A DNA stretch of 64,000 nt. Source: Methylopumilus sp026399645. GTDB taxonomy: Bacteria; Pseudomonadota; Gammaproteobacteria; Burkholderiales; Methylophilaceae. Position numbers and translations under genes: made by a program. How positions within the stretch are numbered: position 1 is the first letter of the stretch; each line of letters opens with the position of its first letter. The stretch lies in the NCBI RefSeq assembly GCF_965184065.1, contig NZ_OZ239098.1; one strand, written 5' to 3'. Positions 7,989 to 21,108 of the stretch are shown piece by piece. The notes beneath the pieces are model-generated. The model was not told where the DNA came from. It was given only the letters and a program-made list of their open reading frames with translations, and ran no database searches.

Positions 7989-9758
7989 ATGGCTAATACT
8001 TTCCAAATCACAGTACCTGATATCGGCAACTTCGATAGTGTTGAAGTTATCGAAGTAATAGTCAAAATTGGTGACACGATTAAGAAAGAAGATTCGCTCA
8101 TCACTGTCGAATCTGATAAAGCATCCATGGATATACCCTCCACACACGAAGGTAAAGTGACAAAGATTGATTTAAAAGTAGGCGATAAAATTAAACAAGG
8201 ATCGAATATTCTTGTGATTGAATTAAGTGAGCCTTCTGAAAAGCCTCAAAAAGCTGAAAATAAAACAGAGATTAAAGTAGAAGTAAAAAAAGAAGTGCCT
8301 CCTCAAGTGCCTACAGAAACGATTGCTAAAAAATCAAACCTCACATCGACACATGAAACTGAAGTTGTTGTTTTAGGCTCAGGCCCAGGCGGCTACACAG
8401 CTGCATTCCGTGCTGCGGACTTAGGTAAGAAAGTCGTTCTTATTGAAAGATACTCAACCTTAGGTGGTGTATGCCTTAATGTGGGCTGTATTCCATCGAA
8501 AGCACTTTTACATACAGCTAAAGTGATTACAGATGCTGAAGAAACAGCAGAGCATGGTGTGTCTTTTGGTGACCCTAAAATAGATTTAGAAAAAATTCGC
8601 CATTGGAAAGCCCATGATGTAGTCGACAAATTGACGCAAGGCTTAGGTGCCATGGCTAAGCAAAGGCAAGTCACTGTTATTCAAGGTGTCGGTGAATTTA
8701 CTTCCTCTCATCAAATTAAAGTGACTAAGGCTGATGGCCAAATTGAAACGATAGCTTTTGAGCATTGCATTATTGCCGCAGGTTCACAATCCACAAAATT
8801 TCCTGGTGTCAAAGATGATCCACGCATTATGGATTCCACAGATGCCCTGGAACTCAAAGATATTCCAAAACGTTTACTTATAGTAGGTGGTGGGATTATT
8901 GGTTTAGAGATGGGTACCGTTTACGACGCATTAGGCAGTCGTGTCAGTGTCGTTGAATTATCAGATGGACTCATGCAAGGATGTGATCGTGATTTAGTAC
9001 GTCCATTACAAAAACGTATGGAGAAGCGTTTCGAAAAAATTATGCTCAATACTAAAGTCAACACAATCGAAGCTAAAGCAGATGGTATTCATGTCAATTT
9101 TGAATTTGAAGGTAAATTAGATTCACAAGTATATGACCGTGTCCTTATTGCAATCGGTCGACGCCCGAATGGTAAAGCAATTAAGGCAGATCTCGCCGGA
9201 GTTAATGTTACTGAACAAGGTTTTATTACGGCGAATAAACAAATGCGTACCAACGTATCCCATATCTTTGCGATTGGCGATATTGTAGGTCAGCCGATGT
9301 TGGCTCACAAAGCAACACACGAAGGTAAGGTCGCAGCTGAAGTGATTGCTGGACTCAAAGTAGAATTCCAGGCGATCGCTATTCCTTACGTTGCCTATAC
9401 AGATCCAGAAGTCGCTTGGGCAGGAATGACTGAAACAGAAGCTAAGCTAAAAAATATTGAAATTGAAAAAGCAAGTTTCCCCTGGGCTGCAAGTGGTCGA
9501 GCACTCGCTATGAATCGCTCAGAAGGTACGACAAAACTTATTTTTGATAAAGAAACGCACCGATTGATTGGTGCTGGCATTTCAGGCATTAATGCAGGTG
9601 AGCTTATTGCCGAAACAGTTTTGGCAATTGAAATGGGAGCGGATGCGCATGACCTTGGTTTAACGATTCATCCACATCCAACATTGTCTGAAACGGTTTG
9701 CTTTGCAGCAGAAGTTAAAGAAGGCACGATCACAGACCTCTATCTTAAAAAACGCTAA
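7989..9758 (+). CDS. lpdA: dihydrolipoyl dehydrogenase (E3) with N-terminal lipoyl domain
   Basis: A 589-residue E3 flavoprotein that reoxidises dihydrolipoyl-E2 with NAD. An N-terminal lipoyl domain (residues 1-80, lipoyl lysine K44 in ESDKASMD) closely resembles that of the adjacent AceF, followed by a Lys/Glu linker and the usual FAD/NAD disulfide oxidoreductase: FAD motif GSGPGG at about 130, redox cysteines C162 and C167 in GGVCLNVGC, second Rossmann motif GGGIIGLE, and C-terminal HPHPTLSE with the catalytic His-Glu pair. Lipoyl-bearing E3 is known from Neisseria and other betaproteobacteria. It is the last gene of the pdh operon and its stop lies inside a bidirectional terminator. Confidence 0.96.
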   Translation: MANTFQITVPDIGNFDSVEVIEVIVKIGDTIKKEDSLITVESDKASMDIPSTHEGKVTKIDLKVGDKIKQGSNILVIELSEPSEKPQKAENKTEIKVEVKKEVPPQVPTETIAKKSNLTSTHETEVVVLGSGPGGYTAAFRAADLGKKVVLIERYSTLGGVCLNVGCIPSKALLHTAKVITDAEETAEHGVSFGDPKIDLEKIRHWKAHDVVDKLTQGLGAMAKQRQVTVIQGVGEFTSSHQIKVTKADGQIETIAFEHCIIAAGSQSTKFPGVKDDPRIMDSTDALELKDIPKRLLIVGGGIIGLEMGTVYDALGSRVSVVELSDGLMQGCDRDLVRPLQKRMEKRFEKIMLNTKVNTIEAKADGIHVNFEFEGKLDSQVYDRVLIAIGRRPNGKAIKADLAGVNVTEQGFITANKQMRTNVSHIFAIGDIVGQPMLAHKATHEGKVAAEVIAGLKVEFQAIAIPYVAYTDPEVAWAGMTETEAKLKNIEIEKASFPWAASGRALAMNRSEGTTKLIFDKETHRLIGAGISGINAGELIAETVLAIEMGADAHDLGLTIHPHPTLSETVCFAAEVKEGTITDLYLKKR

Positions 9759-9770
9759 AACGTTTTTTAA
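9745..9770. terminator. bidirectional terminator between lpdA and coaX
   Basis: A 10-bp perfect stem, TTAAAAAACG and CGTTTTTTAA with a six-base loop, has A and T runs on its outer arms and so works for both convergent genes. The lpdA stop codon is in the loop and the coaX stop is in the right arm. Confidence 0.8.
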
Positions 9771-10507
9771 AGATTCGCTATAACAAAGAGCCCTTCAAGC
9801 ACTAAATCTTTTTTAATTGAAAAGTATTTTTTTAAATCTTCATCCATATGCTGATGAATTAGCTCGGCATCCCCACCACTTAATATAATTTTGATATCCT
9901 TAGATTTGGACGATGCTAATTCAAAAAAATATTTTATATTACCTAAAACGCTCAAAATAAATCCAGATTGAATTGCATTGGCTGTATTAATTGGTGGCAT
10001 TTGAAATACACCCTCGCCATTTTTTAAATCAGCAGTATTATTTTCTAAAGCATTTTTTGTAAGATGAAGTCCTGGCAGAATCACACCACCTTCGAACGTA
10101 TGTTGAGATTCTTTTTCGTCAAAGCTCAAATAATCTATCGTCACAGCAGTCCCCACTGAGACAATGACTGCAGTCTTTTGAATGTCATGAGATACACTCA
10201 ATGCCGACAGCCATCTATCTGTCCCAAGCTTTGTTGCATCTTGGTAATTATTTATAAGATGATTTAATTTTTTATGGGCCTTAATAAATTCAATCGGACA
10301 TGAAAAATTTTTAAGTTTAATTTTTAAAATAGCTTCTTTCTCAAAACCTGCGACGTTAGAAATAAGTATTTTTCTGATCTTTTCATCAAATTCAAAATGA
10401 TCTTGATCAATATCTTCTGTTAAAAAAGAATCATGTTTATAAATGCTCTTATTATCTCGAAGCATCCATTTTGTTTTGGTATTACCTATATCTATAAGAA
10501 GAAACAT
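9767..10507 (-). CDS. coaX: type III pantothenate kinase
   Basis: A 246-residue kinase for the first step of coenzyme A synthesis. It has the ASKHA-fold signatures of CoaX: the N-terminal phosphate loop DIGNTKTKW (residues 7-15), GTDRWLSALS (about 100-110, which contains a catalytic aspartate), VGTAVTIDY and GGVILPGLHL. It follows birA by 2 bp on the same strand, a birA-coaX pairing common in betaproteobacteria, so the two are one operon. Confidence 0.93.
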   Translation of the reverse strand: MFLLIDIGNTKTKWMLRDNKSIYKHDSFLTEDIDQDHFEFDEKIRKILISNVAGFEKEAILKIKLKNFSCPIEFIKAHKKLNHLINNYQDATKLGTDRWLSALSVSHDIQKTAVIVSVGTAVTIDYLSFDEKESQHTFEGGVILPGLHLTKNALENNTADLKNGEGVFQMPPINTANAIQSGFILSVLGNIKYFFELASSKSKDIKIILSGGDAELIHQHMDEDLKKYFSIKKDLVLEGLFVIANL

Positions 10508-10509
10508 AT

Positions 10510-11502
10510 TTATACTTTTCTTAATGTAATTTCGCCTGATGAAAATGTTTCGGTGCCGGATGATGGTGTTTCAATTATTAATGCACCTTCATCGGTCACC
10601 CCTTGTGCTAGACCTGTCACTGTTCTTCCGTCACCTAAAGACAATGTGACTGTCTGATGCTGATAGACATGATAGGTCATCCACTCGTCTTTTAATGAGC
10701 TAAATTTGGATGTATTAAATTGGCCCAAAATATCTGCCAAATCTTTTAAGATCTGCCCTAGTAGCTCATTAGGATCGATCTCTTCTGGACTAATACTTGC
10801 AAGATCGATCGCAGGCTGATCAATATGGCTCATACTTTTTTTAGAAAGTTTTAAATTAATGCCAATACCAATGACAGCACTACTCTGCCCTTCCATATCA
10901 CCTTGAAGCTCAATTAAAATGCCAGCTAATTTTTTATATTGATTTTGATCTTGAATTAACACATCGTTAGGCCATTTAAGCTGGGCACCCATCACGCCGA
11001 ATCGATGCAAGCTTCGTATGAGAGCGATACCAACAGCTAAACTTAATCCTGAAAGGGTTGCAGCTCCACCATTAAATCGCCATAGAAGTGAAAAAGTTAA
11101 ACTTTCACCTAAAGCAGATTGCCAACTTCTACCGCGACGACCACGACCTTTTGTTTGAATATGGGTCGCAGCAACAGAAGCATGGGGATGATCTAAAGAG
11201 GCTTTTTCCATAAGATAACTATTGGTAGACTCCATCACATCGAAAATTTCCACGTTAAACCAGTGATGAATTTCGCCCATGACGTTTTGAATAGAAGATT
11301 TTTTTAAAAGCGTAATGGGTTGAATCAATTTATAACCACGGCCGCGCACAGAATAAATCTCGACACCGAACTCTTCCGCTTTTTTAATGGCATTCCAGAT
11401 CGAGACGCGAGAAATATCGAAAGTTTTAGCAATAGATTCTCCCGAATGAAATTTACCATCGGAGAGCACATCTAAGACTTTAAAAACGAGGCTATGCTGC
11501 AT
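10510..11502 (-). CDS. birA: bifunctional biotin-protein ligase and biotin operon repressor
   Basis: A 330-residue protein with an N-terminal winged helix (about 1-65; SGESIAKTFDISRVSIWNAIKK) and a biotinyl-5'-AMP ligase domain with the GRGRRGRSW adenylate-binding motif near residue 118 and KWPNDVL near 175, followed by a C-terminal domain. It attaches biotin to carboxylases such as AccB. The HTH suggests that it also acts as a biotin-dependent repressor. It heads the birA-coaX operon and is divergent from glnS. Confidence 0.94.
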   Translation of the reverse strand: MQHSLVFKVLDVLSDGKFHSGESIAKTFDISRVSIWNAIKKAEEFGVEIYSVRGRGYKLIQPITLLKKSSIQNVMGEIHHWFNVEIFDVMESTNSYLMEKASLDHPHASVAATHIQTKGRGRRGRSWQSALGESLTFSLLWRFNGGAATLSGLSLAVGIALIRSLHRFGVMGAQLKWPNDVLIQDQNQYKKLAGILIELQGDMEGQSSAVIGIGINLKLSKKSMSHIDQPAIDLASISPEEIDPNELLGQILKDLADILGQFNTSKFSSLKDEWMTYHVYQHQTVTLSLGDGRTVTGLAQGVTDEGALIIETPSSGTETFSSGEITLRKV

Positions 11503-11619
11503 AAAACTCGTATGAAATAAAAACTTGATCTTATCATATGAGTCTATGTTTTAGCTTTAAGATCAATGGATTGGGGAGAATTAAGCCATCATTTCAGTGT
11601 AGAATATTGCCTATATATT

Positions 11620-13389
11620 ATGTCAGATAACAAAACTACATCTCAAGCACCTTCTAATTTTATTCGCGGTGTGATCGAACGCGACTTAACAAATAAAAGT
11701 TATGACGGTAAAACCTGGGCAGGCTCTCCTGGAGATGCTGCTCATCATGCAAAAGCACCTATTGATACAGCAAAAATTCGTACCCGCTTCCCTCCTGAGC
11801 CGAATGGTTATCTTCATATAGGACATGCAAAGAGTATCTTCTTAAACTTTGGATTAGCCAAAGATTACGACGGCATTTGTCATTTACGTTTTGATGACAC
11901 CAATCCTGAAAAAGAAAATCAGGAATATGTGGATAGCATTAAAAATAATGTGTCATGGTTAGGCTTCTCATGGGAGCAAAATAAAACATCTCACCTTTTT
12001 TTCGCGAGTCATTATTTTGACTTTATGTATCAAGCCGCGGAATCTCTAATTCAATCGGGTCATGCCTACGTGGATAAACAAACATCAGATGAGATTCGAA
12101 TTAATCGTGGATCTCTCACTGAACCTGGGAAAGATTCTCCATGGCGTGATAAATCAACAGAAGAACATCTCGCATGGTTCCGCGAAATGCGTGATGGCAA
12201 ACATCCCGATGGATCGATGATATTAAGAGCCAAGATTGATATGGCTTCTCCTAATATTAATTTGCGCGATCCAGCAATCTATCGAATTAAACGCGCGCAT
12301 CATCACAATACAGGAGATACATGGTGTATTTATCCTATGTATACTTTTGCACATCCTATTGAAGATGCATTAGAAAAAATTACACACTCTATTTGTACTT
12401 TAGAATTTGAAGATCAACGTCCTTTTTACGATTGGATTTTAGATCGTCTTATTGACAATAGTTTATTATCTAAACCACAACCACGTCAGTATGAATTTGC
12501 AAGACTTAATCTCACATACGCTGTTCTTTCAAAAAGAAAGCTGATTGAATTGGTTGAAGGTAAACATGTCACGGGATGGGATGATCCAAGACTGCCAACT
12601 TTAGAAGGTGCGCGTCGTCGCGGTTACACGCCTGAAGGATTTAAACTTTTTACGGATCGCATTGGGGTATCTAAAGCAGATTCGTGGATTGATTACGCAA
12701 CGCTCGAAGAATCTATGCGCGAAGTTTTAAATACATCTTGCCAGAGACGAATTGCTGTTCTTGACCCTATTGAACTTGAAATTACAAACTATCCAGAGAA
12801 TAAAGAGGAGGATTGCTTTGCACCCAATCATCCGCTCAAACCTGAATTAGAAAAGCGAATAGTTAAACTATCTAAGTCACTTTGGATTGAGCGCGAAGAC
12901 TTTATGGAAGAACCTTCAAAACAATTCTTCAGATTATATCTAGGCAACATAGTGAGATTAAGATACGGCTATGTTGTGAAATGCACATCATTTGAAAAAG
13001 ATACAAATGGTAAAGTTACAAAAGTATTTTGTGAATATTTACCCGATACAAAATCAGGAACACCTGGGAGTGATAGCGTTAAAGTTAAAGGTAATATTCA
13101 TTGGATTTCTAAAACGAATAGTTATCGAGGTGCGGTTCGTTTATTCGACAAACTTTTTTCAGTCGAACATCCTGGTAATCATGACGAAAATTATTTAGAA
13201 CAACTGAATCTAAATTCATGTGTAATCATTGAAGCGGAATTAGAAAAAAGCTTACAAGTTATTCAACCAGGTGAACAATTTCAATTTGAACGTCATGGTT
13301 ACTTTATTGCAGATACAAAAGATTCAAAACCTAACCAACCAGTCTTCAATCGCACCGTGACTCTTAAAGACACCTCGCAAAAAATATAA
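11620..13389 (+). CDS. glnS: glutaminyl-tRNA synthetase
   Basis: A class I synthetase of 589 residues. It has the HIGH-type motif in PPEPNGYLHIGHAKS, the KMSKS counterpart VLSKRKL, and the C-terminal anticodon-binding barrels. An upstream in-frame ATG at 11566 would add 18 residues, but that segment (DWGELSHHFSVEYCLYI) does not look like GlnS and covers likely promoter sequence (TAGAAT at 11601-11606), so the ATG at 11620 is preferred. No clear Shine-Dalgarno precedes it. Its presence implies direct glutaminylation of tRNA-Gln. Confidence 0.95.
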   Translation: MSDNKTTSQAPSNFIRGVIERDLTNKSYDGKTWAGSPGDAAHHAKAPIDTAKIRTRFPPEPNGYLHIGHAKSIFLNFGLAKDYDGICHLRFDDTNPEKENQEYVDSIKNNVSWLGFSWEQNKTSHLFFASHYFDFMYQAAESLIQSGHAYVDKQTSDEIRINRGSLTEPGKDSPWRDKSTEEHLAWFREMRDGKHPDGSMILRAKIDMASPNINLRDPAIYRIKRAHHHNTGDTWCIYPMYTFAHPIEDALEKITHSICTLEFEDQRPFYDWILDRLIDNSLLSKPQPRQYEFARLNLTYAVLSKRKLIELVEGKHVTGWDDPRLPTLEGARRRGYTPEGFKLFTDRIGVSKADSWIDYATLEESMREVLNTSCQRRIAVLDPIELEITNYPENKEEDCFAPNHPLKPELEKRIVKLSKSLWIEREDFMEEPSKQFFRLYLGNIVRLRYGYVVKCTSFEKDTNGKVTKVFCEYLPDTKSGTPGSDSVKVKGNIHWISKTNSYRGAVRLFDKLFSVEHPGNHDENYLEQLNLNSCVIIEAELEKSLQVIQPGEQFQFERHGYFIADTKDSKPNQPVFNRTVTLKDTSQKI

Positions 13390-13414
13390 TCTTATTTTAA
13401 AAGCTGTAGACAAT

Positions 13415-13452
13415 AAAAAACCCTAAACTCAAATCTGAGGTTAGGGTTTTTT
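13415..13452. terminator. bidirectional terminator of glnS and the rRNA operon
   Basis: AAAAAACCCTAA and TTAGGGTTTTTT form a 12-bp stem with a further TCA/TGA pairing around a short loop. The A and T runs make it usable from both sides: behind glnS on the plus strand and behind 5S rRNA on the minus strand. Confidence 0.9.
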
Positions 13453-13462
13453 AATATAAGAA

Positions 13463-13577
13463 GCTTGGCAGTGACCTACTTTCGCATGCAAAAAGCATAC
13501 TATCATTGGCGATAAGTCGTTTCACTGTCCTGTTCGGGATGGGAAGGAGTGGTTCCAACTCTCTATGTCCGCCAAGC
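13463..13577 (-). rRNA. rrf: 5S ribosomal RNA
   Basis: About 115 nt. The terminal helix GCTTGGCGG with CTGCCAAGC closes the molecule, and the internal CCCGAACAGGACAGTGAAAC segment matches the conserved loop B/C region of bacterial 5S. It is the last gene of the rRNA operon. Confidence 0.95.
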
Positions 13578-13716
13578 AAACTGGTTGAGATAATGATCAA
13601 AGATCAATGTCTCGAATTCGGACAAAATTTGAAGAAGTAAAGTTATTGTGTTTCTTGATTACAATGTCAGCTTTAAAAAAATCATATCCCTTAAAAAGAA
13701 CAAGTCTTAAGGTTAT

Positions 13717-16597
<2,881 letters not shown>

Positions 16598-16827
16598 CTA
16601 TAACATTAAAACCTGAGCCCTTTTAAACTCAAATTTTGGTGACGCATGAGACGTCTTGTTATAAGTTTTTCTAAAGCAACTTAAGACCCATATTCACATC
16701 CTTATAAAAAGCTACATTTATAAGGTATAAACAAAGTCATATGTTGTTTCTGATTTTGCAATCAATTACCCATTTGAATTTATCTGCTCATCACAAGTCA
16801 GATAAATTCACTTTACTTCTTCCATTT

Positions 16828-16838
16828 TGTTAAAGAAC
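16828..16838 (-). promoter_or_regulatory. boxA antitermination element before 23S rRNA
   Basis: GTTCTTTAACA on the minus strand matches the NusB/NusE boxA core (consensus TGCTCTTTAACA). It lies in the tRNA-Ala to 23S spacer, and the same element occurs in the leader at 18960-18970. Confidence 0.75.
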
Positions 16839-16914
16839 ATACTTAGCAATAAAGCTAAGCGTTAAAGATTGTGAATCACAACCCTTAAGGCTTGTCTTTA
16901 AGTTATCAAAGAAT

Positions 16915-16990
16915 TGGTGGAGGATGACGGGATCGAACCGACGACCCCCTGCTTGCAAAGCAGGTGCTCTCCCAGCTGAGCTAATCCCCC
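16915..16990 (-). tRNA. tRNA-Ala (anticodon TGC)
   Basis: A 76-nt cloverleaf starting GGGGGATTAGCTCAGCTGG, anticodon TGC in loop TTTGCAA, T-arm GGTTCGATCC, encoded CCA (complement at 16915-16917). It stands second in the 16S-23S spacer. Confidence 0.97.
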
Positions 16991-17015
16991 ATGTTTCGGA
17001 AAAAAAGATTAAATC

Positions 17016-17092
17016 TGGTGGGTCTGGTTGGGCTCGAACCAACGACCCCCGCCTTATCAAGACGGTGCTCTAACCAGCTGAGCTACAGACCC
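17016..17092 (-). tRNA. tRNA-Ile (anticodon GAT)
   Basis: A 77-nt cloverleaf starting GGGTCTGTAGCTCAGCTGG, anticodon GAT in loop TTGATAA, T-arm GGTTCGAGCC, encoded CCA (complement at 17016-17018). It stands first in the 16S-23S spacer, the usual Ile-Ala order. Confidence 0.97.
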
Positions 17093-17128
17093 CTATAAAA
17101 CGGGCCAATGATTCTTTGATAATGCCTA

Positions 17129-17164
17129 ACAACTGATAAGTGTGAATGCTTGATAGTTCAAGAC
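17129..17164 (-). other. 3' arm of the 16S rRNA processing stalk
   Basis: This 36-base stretch just beyond the 16S 3' end is complementary, with only a few mismatches, to the leader arm at 18919-18954. The core ACAACTGATAAGTGTG is a perfect 16-bp match. In the primary transcript the two would pair across the whole 16S to form the RNase III cleavage stem. Confidence 0.8.
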
Positions 17165-17170
17165 GTTCTC

Positions 17171-18716
<1,546 letters not shown>

Positions 18717-18918
18717 ATCCAAAACTATTACTTGATCCTTATCTTGCGACAAGGATCGGTATATTGCATTTGCTTTATTAAAATCTCAAATTCATTGAAA
18801 AGGTTATTAGCTCATAAATGAACTAAATGTCTTGTCATAAATTTAAAAAGTGTAAAGCACTTATATTTTGAGATCCTTATGACGAGCAAAGTTTGACCTT
18901 TGCAAGCCATAAGGATTT

Positions 18919-18954
18919 GTCTTAAAACTATAAGCACCCACACTTATCAGTTGT
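18919..18954 (-). other. 5' arm of the 16S rRNA processing stalk
   Basis: Leader segment, 36 bases, complementary to 17129-17164 (see there). It lies between boxA and the 16S 5' end. Confidence 0.8.
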
Positions 18955-18959
18955 CTATT

Positions 18960-18970
18960 TGTTAAAGAAC
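18960..18970 (-). promoter_or_regulatory. leader boxA of the rRNA operon
   Basis: GTTCTTTAACA on the minus strand, 12 bases after the 3' end of tRNA-fMet and upstream of the 16S processing stalk. Its position downstream of the tRNA means that tRNA-fMet is made before antitermination factors can load. Confidence 0.75.
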
Positions 18971-18982
18971 GGTATTTGATCT

Positions 18983-19059
18983 TGGTTGCGGGGACAGGAT
19001 TTGAACCTGTGACCTTCGGGTTATGAGCCCGACGAGCTGCCAGACTGCTCCACCCCGCG
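18983..19059 (-). tRNA. initiator tRNA-fMet (anticodon CAT)
   Basis: A 77-nt cloverleaf. Initiator hallmarks are visible: the unpaired C1-A72 at the acceptor end (CGCGGGG against CCCCGCA), and three G-C pairs in the anticodon stem (CGGGCTCATAACCCG). CCA is encoded (complement at 18983-18985). It lies 266 bp upstream of 16S on the same strand, directly behind the strong promoter at 19092-19121, so it is probably the first gene of the rRNA transcription unit. Confidence 0.97.
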
Positions 19060-19091
19060 ATCGATCTGCGTACATGACGCAGAGAGGTGAG

Positions 19092-19121
19092 ACTATAGCA
19101 CTTTTTTTGAAGGACTGTCAA
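19092..19121 (-). promoter_or_regulatory. strong promoter of tRNA-fMet and the rRNA operon
   Basis: Read on the minus strand: TTGACA (19116-19121), an 18-bp spacer with an A tract, TATAGT (19092-19097), then a C-rich discriminator. The start would fall near 19085, about 26 bases before tRNA-fMet. No better promoter was seen in the 266-bp tRNA-16S gap, so it is likely to drive the whole operon; a second promoter in the gap cannot be excluded. Confidence 0.8.
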
Positions 19122-19145
19122 ACATTAAGAGCCCCAAACTATAGG

Positions 19146-21035
19146 CTATTCGACTAAGAATTGATTAATCTTCTTGACAAAAGCAACCGGGTCTTTGAGC
19201 TGACCGCCCTCAGAAATCAAGGCTTGATCAAGAATCACTTCTGCAAAATCATTGAAACGCCCACTATCAGTGGTATTTTCAAGTTTCTGAATTAATTTAT
19301 GTGATGGATTAATTTCTAAAATCGGTTTTGTGTCTGGTGTTTTTTGACCTGCAGCTTTGAGTAGACGCTCTAGATTGCCTGATAAATCATGCTCTCCAGC
19401 GACCAGGCATGCTGGTGAGTCTGTTAAGCGGTGTGTCACTTTCACTTCTTTAACTTTTTCACCCAATGCTTTTTGAATTTTTTCAATGAGTGATTTTGCA
19501 TCTTTCTCGATTTTCTTTTTCTCTTCTTTTTCTTTTTCGTCTTCTAACTTTCCTAAGTCAAGATCACCCTTAGCAATGGATTGTAATTTCTTACTTTCAA
19601 ATTCATTGAAAGTCGAGAGCAGCCATTCATCAACGCGATCACTAAGCAATAAAACTTCAATGCCCTTCTTTTTAAAAATTTCTAAGTGCGGGCTGTGCCT
19701 CGCTGCCTCATAAGAGTCAGCTGTGATGTAGTAGATAGATTCTTGACCGTCTTTCATGCGACTCACATAATCTTTTAAAGACACCATTTGTGCATCTGTT
19801 TCTTCGTGCGTTGAATTAAAGCGAAAAAGTTTTGCAATTTTTTCTCTATTTGCAAAATCTTCGCTGTGTCCTTCTTTCATGACCACACCAAATTCTTTCC
19901 AGAAATTTTTATAGTCATCTGGTTTTTTCTCACTCATATCTTCTAAAAGATCGAGGACTTTTTTAGTGGAGCCTGCACGAATCGCTTCAACTTCTTTACT
20001 ATCTTGTAAAATTTCTCGTGAGACATTTAAAGGAAGATCGGCACTATCTATTACACCTTTAATAAAGCGTAAGTAATTAGGCATGAGTTTTTCTGATGCT
20101 TCCATAATGAAGATGCGCTTGACGTACAACTTCACACTATGATGGCGTTCACGATCAAATAAATCGAAAGGAGCTTTAGCTGGTATATAAAGGAGTGAAA
20201 TATATTCTTGCTTACCTTCAATGCGATTATGTGAATAAGTAAGAGGCGGCTCTTGATCGTAAGAAATATTTTTATAAAACTCTTGATACTCTTCTTCTTT
20301 AATATCATTTTTATTTCGAGCCCATAATGCTGAAGCTGCATTGACTGTTTCATCTTCATCTGTCGGCACTTCTTCGCCATCTTTCCACTCAGATTTTTTC
20401 ATGACGATAGGAAGCGTGATGTGGTCAGAATATTTCTTGATAATGCTCTTGAGTGTCCAGTCACTTAAAAATTCGTCTTCGTCTGTTTTAAGATGTAAGA
20501 TGATGTCAGTGCCGCGGGTATCTTTTTCAACTTCACTAATCGTGTATTCACCCTCACCTTTCGATTCCCACTGAATAGCTTGTTTACTACCTGCTCGTCT
20601 CGTAATAACAGTGACGAGGTCCGCAATAATGAATGAAGAATAAAAACCTACACCAAACTGGCCAATTAAATTAGCGTCTTTGGCTTCGTCCCCTGTTAAG
20701 TTATTTAAGAATTCTTTAGTGCCTGATCTTGCAATCGTTCCGATATTACTAATGACCTCATCTCGATTCATACCAATACCATTATCTGAGATAGTTAAGG
20801 TGCGTGCCTTTTTATCAAAACTTAATCTAATTTTTAATTCAGAATCTTTTTCATAAAGGGTAGCGTCTTTGAGAGCTTCGAAGCGTAATTTATCTGCAGC
20901 ATCGCTTGCATTTGAAATGAGTTCGCGAATCACGATCTCTTTATTACTATATAAAGAGTGAATCATGAGATGGAGCAATTGTTTAACTTCCGCTTGGAAG
21001 ACTAATTTTTCAGATGCTTTTTCTTTTGTTGCCAT
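19146..21035 (-). CDS. htpG: chaperone protein HtpG (bacterial Hsp90)
   Basis: A 629-residue ATP-dependent chaperone. The GHKL ATPase domain shows ELISNASDAADKLR, DNGIGM and GQFGVGFYSSF; middle and C-terminal dimerisation domains follow, at normal family length. A TTG six bases upstream (21041) would add two residues, but the ATG at 21035 has an AAGG ribosome site at normal distance and is preferred. It sits 73 bp after tcdA on the same strand; its own promoter is not obvious. Confidence 0.97.
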   Translation of the reverse strand: MATKEKASEKLVFQAEVKQLLHLMIHSLYSNKEIVIRELISNASDAADKLRFEALKDATLYEKDSELKIRLSFDKKARTLTISDNGIGMNRDEVISNIGTIARSGTKEFLNNLTGDEAKDANLIGQFGVGFYSSFIIADLVTVITRRAGSKQAIQWESKGEGEYTISEVEKDTRGTDIILHLKTDEDEFLSDWTLKSIIKKYSDHITLPIVMKKSEWKDGEEVPTDEDETVNAASALWARNKNDIKEEEYQEFYKNISYDQEPPLTYSHNRIEGKQEYISLLYIPAKAPFDLFDRERHHSVKLYVKRIFIMEASEKLMPNYLRFIKGVIDSADLPLNVSREILQDSKEVEAIRAGSTKKVLDLLEDMSEKKPDDYKNFWKEFGVVMKEGHSEDFANREKIAKLFRFNSTHEETDAQMVSLKDYVSRMKDGQESIYYITADSYEAARHSPHLEIFKKKGIEVLLLSDRVDEWLLSTFNEFESKKLQSIAKGDLDLGKLEDEKEKEEKKKIEKDAKSLIEKIQKALGEKVKEVKVTHRLTDSPACLVAGEHDLSGNLERLLKAAGQKTPDTKPILEINPSHKLIQKLENTTDSGRFNDFAEVILDQALISEGGQLKDPVAFVKKINQFLVE

Positions 21036-21108
21036 GTTCAATTACCTTTTAAAAAAAATATTGGGATAAACCTACAATGGGGGTTGAGTCATGAAATTTC
21101 AAGGGCTC

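Noticed and set aside
11566..11619. 18-codon N-terminal extension of glnS
   Set aside because: It does not resemble GlnS and covers probable promoter sequence; the start at 11620 fits the family.
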